This document shows, piece after piece, positions 44,919 to 55,285 of a stretch of 64,000 bases of DNA; the stretch's first letter is position 1, and each line of letters begins with the position of its first letter. Source of the DNA: Solea solea. Its lineage: Eukaryota > Chordata > Actinopteri > Pleuronectiformes > Soleidae. The stretch is from positions 28,486,463 to 28,550,462 of the forward strand of contig NC_081139.1 of NCBI RefSeq assembly GCF_958295425.1, written 5' to 3'. The translations under genes and the position numbers were made by a program. Under the pieces are notes generated by a model that was not told where the DNA came from, searched no databases, and worked only from the letters and a program-made list of their open reading frames with translations.

Positions 44919-45569
44919 TTGTACAGTGTTCTTCTTGAGGACACCCAGAGACATCATTTTATGTCAAAAAGAAAAATTATTATTACGACAGGGTTAACAC
45001 AACCCTAACCCATCTGAAACAAAGCCAAAACACATGTTACCCCGCAGTAGTTTGTGACTCGTGGTAAAGCCGCCGTCATGTGACCGTGCTCGACCAATAA
45101 AGGAGCCGCTTTTTGTAAAGAAAAGAATCAAATGTCAGAAAACAGTAACGACGACGAGGAAAATCCTCAGTCCTTTAAGAAAGTGATGTGTAAGAATTAT
45201 AAACGCTGTATTTCATCATAGACAATCCGGTCGTTTTGTTACGATCTAAACATGTAAATCTTACAATATATGACACTGTTTATATATATATGCCAAACAA
45301 GTTTCTGACTTCCTGGTTTATTTCCGGGTTGTACAGGCCCCTGTGTAGTCAAAGGTGTGTGTGGTGGGTCAGTCACTGTCTGTGGGATAGTAGGTGCAGG
45401 GAGAATGGGGCTGTGATCGGGCTCGTGGGCGTGTCTGCGTGTAGTGGTTGTGCCGTCGCCCCTCTGCACAGGCGTTTGGGAAGGGAGGGAGTTTCCTCTG
45501 TGTCTGCGGTGTGCGACCTTCTTCCTCTTTCCTGGCCTCTGTACACCACCTCACCCAGCCGCTCCACCA

Positions 45570-45880
45570 CCTGACAAGGCCCCGCCCAATGACAGTCCAA
45601 CTTGGGGCAGGGTGTCCCCAGCAGAGCAGGGGGTGTTGGCGAGGGCGTGTGGCACTCTGGATCAGTTCCGTCATGTCAGCGCAGGCAGCGTTTCTCACCG
45701 TAGGATCACTTTCTCCAGGGCCGCTTTGGTCCCGCCCACCACAGTCCCCCTCTCCAGAGCCAGCTCCAAAGCCTCTTGTAAGGAGCGGGGATGGGCGAGA
45801 TGGGTCTGAATGCGCAGCCTCATGGGGGTTATGGCTCGGATGAACTGGTCCCTGGCTGGGTCTGTAGTCTGTAGTGCTCC
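45570..45880 (-). pseudogene. Ty3/gypsy-type Gag remnant
   Basis: On the minus strand the sequence reads 'ARDQFIRAITPMRLRIQTH' followed by 'LAHPRSLQEALELALE', matching the capsid C-terminal block ('RDQF...', 'SLQEALE.AL.RE') of fish gypsy-like Gag. A degraded zinc-knuckle-like 'LCWGHPAPSW' follows. No LTR or pol is attached in the correct order. Confidence 0.5.
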
Positions 45881-45948
45881 ATGATGTTGTCTGTGTACAG
45901 TGCCTTGGGATAATATATGTCATAAATAAAATTGAATTCTCTGAAATC
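45880..45948 (+). mobile_element. LINE-type 3' tail
   Basis: GTACAGTGCCTTGGGATAA followed by CATAAATAAAATTGAATTC has the form of a CR1/L2-superclade LINE 3' end. No coding sequence accompanies it. It could also provide a polyadenylation signal for a neighbouring transcript. Confidence 0.4.
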
Positions 45949-46739
45949 ACTGGTATGGAAATATTTTGTGTTCCCCTGTGAATGTTGTCTACAATGTTCT
46001 TGTCATGGTGTGTAAACCATGTTATGTGTGAGTAGCAAAGCACAGGACGTCTCCACATGCATCATGAGGTCGTAGACATAACTCTGAAAACAACTCTGTT
46101 AACACAGATAACTCTTCTGTCCTCATTTGGAGCAAAACTTGCTCTAAATTCAACTTGCACTAAAGCGGTAACTAGTGCTATAGACGTGTTTGTAGCATCA
46201 GAAAATTGACCTTAGGTGGAAAAGCCTGGATTTAAACATGTCATGAATGTACTGAACCACGCTACCAAATGTCAAGAAGGTCAAATCTTACTAGAAAGGT
46301 GTTTCCTTCCATGTATGATCATGTTATTGGAGGTCAGAGGTCAGATTAATGGACCATCAGAGCAACACAGACTTGGAAGTTAGAGTTCATCTTCCTCTTC
46401 CCAGTCGTCAGAGTCATTGATGAGGTCTTTGTGTCCATTCTTCAAACCAGGAGGGTCCTGGGTTCTTCGTGAGGACCAGATCTCTCTACTCCTATCTCAG
46501 CAACGTGGGCCACAAATATTTAAGCAACCCTGCTCCCCAAGAAGTTAAACCTAGGAAATAAATACCATGTTCTTAGTGAAGTGTGTTCATTCTCATAATG
46601 TCATACCATTCTGCACTGGTACAGTTTTGATTTCCTGTACCCAGGGGACACATTTAACATTTAGATTTTACAGTCACTGGAGACGGTGTTTGAATGTGTT
46701 TGTTCACGTGACATTTTGGACATTTCCTTTATTGTTGTG

Positions 46740-46850
46740 CTGTCTGTCTGTAACTGTGTTGTTCTGTGATTGTCTGACAGTTGTCTCTTGGAAATGAGAG
46801 CCTGTGTCTCAGTGAGCAATAAAGGTTAAATAAATAATAATAAAAACCAC
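46740..46850 (+). mobile_element. LINE-type 3' tail (AATAAAGGTTAAATAAAT)
   Basis: CTCAGTGAGCAATAAAGG followed by AAATAAATAATAATAA is the form of a common fish LINE tail. 45950-46740 and 46850-47230 contain no recognised gene. Confidence 0.4.
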
Positions 46851-47234
46851 ACTGCACTGTCCAATTTCTTTCTATTTTCAACTTATTATGTGTTTGCATT
46901 TTTAATGGGTCACATAGAAAAATAACATAACGTTTTCCCGAGTGTCAGTTCCTGTTTCAGTCATAAACACGTCCCATTTCTAATGTACACTCTATCACAT
47001 CAGAGTATGAGGTTTACTGCATTTACAGTAAAGTCTGTAATGATTACACTTATCACATTCAAACATTTTCAGTGCAGAAGCCTCTGGTTAGAAAGATAAC
47101 ACAATAACATTGTACCATTAAACAGCATAAAGCACATTACCAATGAACATTTTCAATAAACCAGTGCAGCTTCAATATTCTTCACAGTTTTTATGAAGCG
47201 ACGACATGTGCGGCCAAAATAAATCTTCTGTGCA

Positions 47235-47400
47235 AAGTCAATAAACAGAATACTTGCAATATGCCTGCAGGTCATCCCTCAGTGTGTCACAGGGCGTTCT
47301 GATCCATTCATACAGACCCACGGGGCGCCTGGAACCCTGAGCAGTGAAGCCTTGATGGTAGGCTTTGCCCTGATCTAAGAGAGAAGTGAGTGAAGCCAGT
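47235..47400 (-). pseudogene. Ty3/gypsy-type reverse transcriptase fragment
   Basis: On the minus strand it reads 'LLDQGKAYHQGFTAQGSRRP' then 'GLYEWIRTP'. This resembles the RT block 'DQGKAYHQGF..EGSRH...TPWGLYEW.RIPFGL' of gypsy elements with an internal deletion. Only about 50 codons remain. It is upstream of the Gag remnant in the wrong order to be the same element. Confidence 0.5.
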
Positions 47401-47892
47401 CCTGCATGCGAGGGAGAGGGTGTTTGTTGGTCGTTGATACAAAGACGTAATGACTCTTCCTTTTTTTCTCTCACACAGGTGCGGCGTACGGGGACTGAGA
47501 CTTTACGATCCATCCTTTCATCAACAACTCCTGTGTGTACTTTTTTATTTCCTGTACAGAAGAATGAGCCTCCTGAACAGGGATATCATCCTTGACCCTG
47601 GTTTGCATCTGTAGGGATAACATCCAATGTCACTGTGGTCACAGGCAGACACTGCAGACTCTTCATAAAGCATTTCCTCAGTGACTTAGATCAGCAGGTG
47701 GTCTCCACAGCTAACTGCAGCCTGTGCTGTCTCAACCTGTCGTGTCTCGTCGTGTTTTCCATCTCAGTGACTTTGGCTGTTCTGATTCTCTTTGGCTGAC
47801 ATGTGACCACCTGCTGTCACTGAGGCTCTTTTAGACACTTTGCTGTTCTAGAACACTTCTTCATTCTAGTGGTTCGTATCGGACCACAGGTC

Positions 47893-48120
47893 CAGAGGTG
47901 TTGTAGCTCAGTGGTACAGCCAGTCGTCTTTCAGCGTAAGGGTTGGGGGTTGGATTCCTGCCTCTGCTAGTCTACATGCTGACGTCTGTGCTGGCAGCGT
48001 GTGAATGGGTATGAAAGATGAGTGATAGAAAAATGTGCTGCACATACAGTAGATGTGCTGTATGAAAGTGTGTGTGATGGGGTTTGAGTGGTCATCTAGA
48101 CTAGAAGACTAGAAAACCCT
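47893..48120 (+). mobile_element. tRNA-derived SINE
   Basis: The head has a Pol III A box TAGCTCAGTGG (47904-47914) and a B box GGTTGGATTCC (47948-47958, one change from GGTTCGATTCC). TCTGCTAGTCTACATG follows, then a body with GAATGGGTATGAAAG and TTTGAGTGGTCA, as in a SINE I know to be abundant in percomorph fish. It is not a functional tRNA gene: no acceptor stem forms. Confidence 0.7.
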
Positions 48121-48560
48121 TGACCTGCAGCACACATGCATCATTGTTCCCACTCTGACAATAGCTATGCTGTAGCTTTGTGGCCTTTGGACTTGGATGA
48201 GGTGTATAATAGCTTCAGCTTGTTCTTCTACACCAAGAGCTTTGCAGAGCCCTTGCAGAGGAGGTTGACAACCATGGCAGACACATCAGCGTTGGACTTG
48301 TGTATGAGAGTGGTTCTCTTTTTGCAGCAGACAGGTCAAGGCTCTCTCCTGGATCAAGAAGCTCTCCAGGTGGTCGCACTGTGTAATTGGGGATGGACGT
48401 CTCTGTCTTCAGGACCAACACGGTCTCACTCCCAAGTCAGTTCTTAACGTACTGGGTACCCCTTTAGCGTCAATTCTCAACGCTTGGGGTAGTCAGGTTG
48501 ACTTCTATAGAGCTCCCATAACGTCTGCATATGACGCCACGGGACTGAGTCGGGGAGACC
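48121..48560. repeat. Unassigned, probably repetitive
   Basis: 48420-48550 holds ACACGGTCTCACTCCCAAGT ... CAATTCTCAACGCTTGGGG ... TATGACGCCACGGGACTG, which has the look of a dispersed fish repeat, but no ends were found. Open frames at 48136-48447 on both strands have no recognisable domain. Confidence 0.3.
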
Positions 48561-48589
48561 GCAGTCCGTTGTGTGCTGATGAATATTAT

Positions 48590-49095
48590 TACATTATTAT
48601 TATTACATGTCATTTAGCAGACGCTTTTATCCAAAGCGACTTACAATAAGTGCATTCAAACATTTTGGTACAAATAAGAGCTAGAAGTAAGTAAGAGCTT
48701 CAAGTAAACCAAACTATGAAGTGCTAGTCATAAGTGCGATGTATACGTTTTGTTTTTTTTTGTTGTCGTCGTCGTCTTAGTCGAGGTAGAGTCGGAAGAA
48801 ATGTTTTTTAGTAGGCAGAAGATGTGGAGGCTTTCTGCTGTCCGGATGTCGATGGGGAGCTCGTTCCACCATTTGGGAGCTAGGACAGTAAACAGTTTTG
48901 AGTTCTACGAATGCCTCTGTGGTCCTCTCAGTGAGGGGGCAGCGAGCCGGTTTACTGATGCAGAGCGAAGTGGGCGGGCTGGGGTGTAGGTTTTGATCAT
49001 GTCCTGGATGTAGGCTGGACCGGATCCATTTGTAGCATGGAACGCAAGCACTAGAGTCTTGAAGCGGATGCGAGCAGCTACAGGAAGCATATGGG
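48590..49095 (-). pseudogene. Rex1/CR1-like LINE, 5'-truncated (copy 1)
   Basis: Minus-strand translation gives 'NGSGPAYIQDMIKTYTPARP' and 'PKWWNELPIDIRTAESLH', the last part of ORF2. The tail includes GTCGCTTTGGATAAAAGCG, TCTGCTAAATGACATG and ATTA repeats. A longer copy of the same family lies at 57726-58740. Confidence 0.8.
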
Positions 49096-49639
49096 GAATA
49101 TGGGGCTATACTGCTGATCGATTGATTGATTGATTGGTTAGAATAAATTATATGATTTGAGTATTGTGTTAGGCCATACAACAATTAGGCAATATTACAG
49201 CAAATAATAGGCTCAAATGCTTTTTATTTCTCTGTCTCTGAGGTTTGTAATCGCGATGACAGAGATTATTTAATACTCAAGAAACGTATTTTGGCCCACT
49301 TTTGTGGAAATCTGCAGTCACAGCAGGGATTCGCAAGCAGTTCTTATCACAACACCAACCATAGTATTTTTAAAGAATGATGCAAAAGTAAAGATTATTA
49401 TTTTTATCGGGAAAAGTGTACTTTTTTCTAAATCACAAGTGTGTGACGTAATTGTATGCGATGAGACAGCGTTGCCATGTCTGCGCTATTCCTACGAAAT
49501 TATAGTCCCGCGGATTGAAGTCTTTGTCTGCTGGCTGGGGTAGACCTATTTTTGCATTCACATTATATGGGTAATATATAGAAACCCATATGTTAAGTGA
49601 TATACTTCATTTATTCCTAAATCCTACCAAACTAACTTC

Positions 49640-49742
49640 AGATCAGCACATTCACACATGGACCTTGTGGATTTCGGGCTGATTCTGTCTTAGACCTGGC
49701 AACCCTGATGCAGCGTCCCATTGCTGTTTCCCCCCCCCCTCG
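49640..49742 (+). other. Possible 5' untranslated exon of the four-exon gene
   Basis: GATTCTGTCTTAGACCTGGC through a C-rich stretch to CTCG is followed by GTAAGT (49743), a strong donor. The next acceptor, TTATATCAG, lies at about 50340, eight bases before the first ATG. The exon start is not defined. No TATA box was identified. Confidence 0.4.
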
Positions 49743-50349
49743 GTAAGTACACTGATAAATGAATTAGACAGGTGACATATGGAGATAAAATCCTTAAATG
49801 TACGCCTTAAAATGTGTCAGGTGAAGAAAAGAAGTTGTTGTTAGCATCTTTAGGAGAGCAGGGTAGTCATTTGGTGTAACTGTGAATTATTGAAGACATT
49901 GAGGTATAACTTGCTGCACCAAATGCACGTAGGGTTAGCTAACACGTGATGCTGTAAGCCAGTAGTTAGCACATGATGCTTTTTCCGTGCTCAATTCAAC
50001 TTTATGTTATATAGGTAGGCCCACCACTTCATTTGAAGGGCTGTAGAAGACTGACATGAAACTGTCAGAACCATTTGTACACTGGCTTACTGGGTCAAAG
50101 TTTGGATTGATTGATTTGATTTGACCATTATTGATATAGTATGAATCAAGCACTCTGTGTGTCATAGATTCAAATACAAAATAGTCAGGGATGACACAAT
50201 AAAGCCCATAGGCTCATTTCCATTGTGGTCCCTGTTGTACTTGTCAGTCTTTCTGTTGCTGTTTGTGTATCTTTCTGTCAGTATTAAGTTCTTGTCTGTA
50301 AAAAAATATCTTGTTATGTGTCTTGTTTTTGTTTATATCAGTGTGTGTC

Positions 50350-50550
50350 ATGACACGTCCAAAGTTCAGGCCCTGTCCATCTTGCCAGACACTCAATGCT
50401 GCAAGCCTCAAAACTTGCAGCATGTGTTATGTGAGCCTGTCAATGAAGAAGAAGTTGAAGGAAAAGACAGCATCATTGGACAGCAAGTGGGGTCAAGGTA
50501 TCGTCCCAAACCGGAATGTTGGCCGCATTATTGATTCAGCCCGTATTGCA
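50350..50550 (+). CDS. Unnamed four-exon gene, coding exon 1 (zinc-ribbon-like)
   Basis: ATG 50350 opens 'MTRPKFRPCPSCQTLNAASL' then 'KTCSMCYVSLSMKKK', a C-x2-C-x11-C-x2-C arrangement that could bind one zinc ion. 'LDSKWGQGIVPNRNVGRII' and 'DSARIA' follow, and the exon ends in phase 0 before GTCAGT. The four exons together give 810 nt (269 codons plus stop) without a frameshift. I do not recognise the function; the zinc-ribbon call rests only on cysteine spacing. Confidence 0.65.
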
Positions 50551-50718
50551 GTCAGTGAAAAGGCTCATTTTTATTCATTTGATCTAAATCAAACAAGTTG
50601 CGGCTCCTTTTCTTCCACTGTACTCCATTAACTGCCATTAAATGCTTGCTACAGTACTTAAGTGTCCAATCATGCTGTGGGTTTAACTAATGTGTGCCAA
50701 CTGGTTACTTTTTTTCAG

Positions 50719-50890
50719 GTGCGAAAACTTGAGGCCATAGGCTACAAGCCCATTTTATTTATGGGAAAAAAAGACAAGAAGGCCTCTAACAAGTGGGTAG
50801 CTGACATAATAACCCATTTGCCCCTCACATCTACCACCAAAAACTTCTTGGAGAAGATGAGGAGGGCTTATGAATTTCTTTTGACTAAGG
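50719..50890 (+). CDS. Unnamed four-exon gene, coding exon 2
   Basis: A pyrimidine-rich acceptor TTTTTTTCAG, then 'VRKLEAIGYKPILFMGKK', 'WVADIITHLPLTSTTKNF' and 'LEKMRRAYEFLLTK', leaving in phase 1 before GTAAGA. It reads as a compact alpha/beta segment with alternating hydrophobics. No motif identifies its activity. Confidence 0.68.
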
Positions 50891-50990
50891 GTAAGAGCAA
50901 GATTTTTTGTTCAGAATGCCTTTGTTTGAAACATATATTTGAGTTTTAATTTGAGAAAAATTGAAAAATACATTTGAATGACCTCAACAG

Positions 50991-51254
50991 AACAGCAGCC
51001 CAACACTGACCCATCAGCAGAGCCTGATAACCCCACCATGGAGCAGCACAGCAGCCTCGCCATGGAGCAGCACAGCAGCCTCACCATGGAGCAACGTGAC
51101 CACACCGAGGAGACTGTATTTGTCCTGAACCTTGTCCCTTGTCCGTCTCTCTCTTCTTCTTCTTGTTCTACCTCTACCACTGTTGCAGCAATGAAGAAGA
51201 GGAAGAGAGGAAATGACTCCCAGTTAAAAAAGGAGGGGCTTAAGAAGAAAAAGG
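50991..51254 (+). CDS. Unnamed four-exon gene, coding exon 3
   Basis: After CCTCAACAG the exon encodes a low-complexity linker: two copies of 'MEQHSSL', a Ser-rich stretch, then a basic 'MKKRKRGNDSQLKKEGLKK' that could serve as a nuclear localisation signal (inference). It ends in phase 1 before GTAAGT. A 30-bp unit (ATGGAGCAGCACAGCAGCCT) is repeated within it. Confidence 0.6.
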
Positions 51255-51962
51255 GTAAGTCTTGTTTTGCATGTGTAACCCACCTCAGCTATAACTGTTG
51301 ATGATAAAGACTGGGAGATACAGATAGGTTTATTCTATCGGTGCATTAATTACCTCATGGGCCAGGAACCAGAAGTCTAGATCGCTATGGGAGAAAGGGG
51401 TATTAGCAATATGCAATTATTGAGTGACAGAATAAAGAATTCACACAACCAGCAGGTGCGTTTTAAAGGTATTATATTGCGTTGATTTAAAGAACAAAAC
51501 AAAAAAAATAAAAAAATAGACCAAAGTAATTTAAATTGTCAGCGACGCATGAGATGTTAACAACAGTTGGCAATAAATCCAGCCACAGAACAAATCACAG
51601 TCTCTGTTTTGGGTAGCTCGCCACGACTACTGAGGTTCCCGTCTACATTTACAAAATGGGAGGAATCCCAGCAGAAGAAGAAGAAGTTTTCATGCAGATC
51701 TCAACCCAGGAATCCATACAAAGGATAAGAGCCGGAGAGGATTACTGTAATATTAATATAAATAAAATATACTTTTAAATGTAAATAAATGCATATAAAC
51801 ACGATTTATATATGTACATTGTAACATTGTTTCCTAATAATTGTTTTTAAACTTCTCTAAATGAACTGAACACATTTCTCTATGTTACATGCCCAGCAGG
51901 GGCATTGTATTAGTTTTTCTTGTCCTCTTCTCTCCTCTCTCCCTCCCCTATCCTTCCACCAG

Positions 51963-52135
51963 GTGCTGATCATCATGAGCTGCACCTGGGAGGACATGAG
52001 GCCACCGCCTTGACTTCTGCCATGGCCAATCATCTGACGGGAGGCTCAATAAAGGGGAGCCTGTTGAGGAGCTCTCACTCTCTCAACTTGTTTACACTCG
52101 ATGCAATTGCTGGCAGACAACAACGGTCGTGGTAA
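51963..52135 (+). CDS. Unnamed four-exon gene, terminal coding exon
   Basis: A long pyrimidine tract and CACCAG precede it. It encodes 'GADHHELHLGGHEATALTSA' then 'MANHLTGGSIKGSLLRSSHS' and ends 'QQRSW' at TAA 52133. The phase matches exon 3 exactly. An ATTAAA at about 52428 could serve polyadenylation. The preceding intron (51255-51962) holds no recognised element. The gene sits 740 bp upstream of the Helentron frame on the same strand, so it is either a host gene or cargo of that element. Confidence 0.55.
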
Positions 52136-52875
52136 ATGGTGTGTGGTGGGGAAGGGAGTTAGTTCAGCTTGGGGTACCCTGTACATGGCAGCACGTAGTT
52201 CACACTGTCTATATACACTAGCTTAGCGGTGGAGCATTGCCACCCATGTAACATTTTGACAATTATTTTGAACTCTTGTTTTTAGAGAGGACAGGGTTTT
52301 TTTTGTTTAAAAACAAAGGTATAGAGTAGGACTAGTTTTGTTTTATTGATTTCATTTATTTGGCACTCCACCTCCCTCCTTTCCTCCCCCCACCTTGTGT
52401 AAACCAGGCTGTGTTTAAGTATTCATTATTAAATATAATTTCTTTAAACCGTCTTTGTCTCATTGAAACCTTTGGTTTGTCGTGTTGCTGTCTTGTTTGT
52501 CTAACAAACAAATTAAGAACGTAACACTCTATATTAACATAAAACATTTTCTTTTATCGCCGCTCACTCTCAGAGAAAACACACAGAGTGGGGGTAATGT
52601 AAGTAAAACACTGTAATATAAAACATTTTTATATCTTTTTAAACACAACATACATGAAATGAATGCTTCATTAATCCATATTAATATTAGCAGATGCACA
52701 TTTCAACTTCATCAGACTAACATTCAAATAAGTTGACTCACCAGAGGCTCAAGCATCACACACACACACACACACTCCGGACACAAGGCAGAATACACGG
52801 CTCTCATCTGTCCAAGTTTTGCTTTAGAAGAGACAGGGAGTAAAAAAAAAAGCAAGCTATGAAAACAAAAAATAT
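52136..52875. other. Spacer between four-exon gene and Helentron coding region
   Basis: AT-rich, with a short (CA)n at about 52755-52776. It may contain the Helentron 5' end, but I could not identify a terminus. Confidence 0.4.
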
Positions 52876-53966
52876 GTGGAAGACCGTCACTACCACAAAC
52901 AGAGACTGTTGTCATACAAGAGGTATTATGCCAATCCTCATGTTCAAGACAAAAAGAAAGAAAAAATGGCAAGAAGATACAAAACAGATCCTGATTTTCA
53001 GAGCAGACTAAAAAAATACATAGCTCTGAGATACAGAGATCCTGATTTTCAGAGTAGACACAAAAAACACGACCCTGTGATGGAAGCAGCGATATTTGCA
53101 TTCCGCGAAACCATTCGCCAGGGACCCACACGTGTCTGCACAGTCTGCCACCGACTCCTCTTTCCCAATCAAGTCAAGCAGTGCAACAGATCCAAGTATG
53201 TGAAAAACACCCATGTGGCATCTGCTTGCTTGACGGGTAAGTATGTTCACGTGTGTGGCGGCGAATGCTCAGCGCCTTGCACCGTTCCAGAGGAGAGACT
53301 GCAGGAGTGGATATGCCCGACTTGTGACGGACACCTGACGAGAGGACAGATGCCATCCATGGCCGTAGCCAACAAGCTGGAGTTAGCACCCATCCCCCCG
53401 AGCTAGCTGATCTGAATGTGCTTGAAAGGCAGTTGATTGCAAAAATCCTGCCTTTTGCGAAGATTGTTGCCTTGCCCAAAGGTCAGCAAAGAGCAGTACG
53501 CGGTGCTGTCGTGTGTGTGCTGTCAGAGGTGGTAAAAACCGTCAACTGTCTCCCAAGACCCAACCCTGAAGCCCAGCTGCTGCAGGTCAAGCTGAAGAGA
53601 CACATCAGGTACAAAGGTCATCAACACTTCTACACGGTCAACATGAAGAATGTGCTAGCTGGACTAGCAACACTGAAGGAGACGCACTCTGAATATCATG
53701 AGATCAATATCGACAAGAGTGCAACCTTTGAAAGTCTCCACGATGACCGTGAAGAAGAGGACCAAGTACAGGTGAGTCAGTCTGAAGCTGCTGCACAGCC
53801 CCAGCAGAGCAACGCTTCAGAAGGAGAAAAGGAAGACGTTGCACCCACTTCGGACCCGGGTTGGCCCTGGACACTTGCATGCAGCCCCCTGACATGGCAC
53901 AGGAAATACTCTCCTACGGTAGTGGGATATTTAGTATTGCCCCCGCCCAAGGCAACAGACCCGTAG
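52876..53966 (+). pseudogene. Helentron replicase N-terminal region (DUF6570-like)
   Basis: The frame from ATG 52876 starts with basic repeats ('YKTDPDFQSRLKKYIALRY', 'RDPDFQSRHKKH') and a Cys-rich part ('VCTVCHRLLFPNQVKQCNR', 'YVHVCGGECSAPCTVPEERL', 'ICPTCDGHLTRGQMPS'), then 'LELAPIPP'. At about 53394-53399 a run of six C shifts the frame: one more C would continue into 'ELADLNVLERQLIAKILPF' and 'ALPKGQQRAVRGAVVCV'. This is the conserved region ahead of the Rep domain in vertebrate Helentrons. A second shift at about 53855-53865 leads into the Rep frame. Confidence 0.85.
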
Positions 53967-55285
53967 GCATTTTTACCATACCCAAATTAGAATCCATGGC
54001 ATTTCCTGTGCAGTTCCCAACAGGACAAAACACATCGATCAAATTGTCACCAAGTATTTATTTTAACGTAAGACTCTTTTCTGCCGACTTCAGATTCGCA
54101 GGCGACCAGTCTTGGCTTTTCTTTGCCCAGTTTGTCAAGGAAACTAATTTGGCTAACAGCCGCATGTCCATACAAATGCGCAAAGGCAAGACCAAGTCAA
54201 AAGATGGTCGCAAGATTTCCAACCGCATGCTGCAGGACAAAAATGAGGTGGAAAAATTGATCCAAAATCAGGACGTGACGCGCTTCATGCAGTCCCTGAG
54301 AGGAACTCCAGCTTATTGGAACAAAACGCTGAAGGACCTCCACGCTATGGCCAGACAGTTGGGCAAGCCAACATTCTTCCTCACGTTTTCAGCTGCCGAA
54401 ATGAGATGGCCTGAAGTCATAGAGGGGATCAAAGCTCAACAGGGTGAAGGTGTGCATTTTTCTGAGCTGGACTGGAACGCCAAGTGTGACATTCTCCGGA
54501 GTAATCCTGTCACTGTCATGCGGATGTTTGAGAAGAGAGTGGATGCGCTCATGACGAGCCTGATCATGTCTCCTGCTCAACCCATCGGTGAAGTGAAGGA
54601 TTACTTCTATCGTGTGGAGTTTCAAGCCCGAGGAAGCCCACACATTCACATGCTGGTGTGGATCAAAGACGCACCAGTGTTGGGAGAATGCATGGACGAG
54701 GATGTGTACCGATTCGTCGACCGGTACATATCGTGTGAGAAGCCCGACCCAGACACGGACCCCGAGCTGCACAAAATTGTTTCTGAGGTGCAAGTGCACA
54801 GCAGAAACCACTTAAAGTCGTGCAAGAAGGGCAATGTGGAGTGCAGATTCGGGTTCCCTAAATTGCCCATGGACAAAACCATTCTGACATACGACACCCC
54901 CAACCCCGACGAAGAGGACGACAAAGACGATGACAATGACGGTGGAAAGGATGACCATGAGGAGCAGAGCAGGCGTGGAAACGAAGTCAAAAGTGCTGGC
55001 AAAAAGAAGGCCACACTTCTTTTTGAAGGCCCGGGACAAACTGAAGCCACTGAGGAACCTGCTGTGTGATCCCAATGCTTCATTCGACACCTTGACGGAG
55101 CTGCTTGAGAAATGCAATCTCACTCATCAGCAATACTTGGATGCTGTGTTTGATCTGACAATCGGAAGTGTGCTTTACATCAAACGCCGCCCCAATGATT
55201 GTTGGATCAACACATACAATCCAGTGTTGCTCAGGGCATGGAACGCCAACATGGACATCCAGACTACAGCTGCATGGCATACATG
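53861..55285 (+). pseudogene. Helentron HUH Rep domain
   Basis: It reads '[18 protein letters not shown]', '[20 protein letters not shown]', '[19 protein letters not shown]', then the HUH nuclease motif '[12 protein letters not shown]' (His-Ile-His codons at 54641-54649), and after a shift near 55000-55040 '[18 protein letters not shown]' and '[19 protein letters not shown]'. HUH Rep proteins nick and join single-stranded DNA in rolling-circle transposition. A further frameshift or short deletion at about 55260 precedes the tyrosine-bearing '[15 protein letters not shown]'. Confidence 0.9.

Noticed and set aside
45369..46058. Minus-strand 229-codon frame as a host gene
   Set aside because: Only part of the region, in a different frame, resembles retroelement Gag; the long frame itself is Pro/Arg-rich, without domain or splice support.
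47900..47975. A tRNA gene
   Set aside because: A and B boxes are present, but the sequence does not close an acceptor stem and is followed by a SINE body.
48136..48447. A 103-codon plus-strand frame as a gene
   Set aside because: No domain, no splice context, and it lies between a SINE and dispersed repeat sequence.
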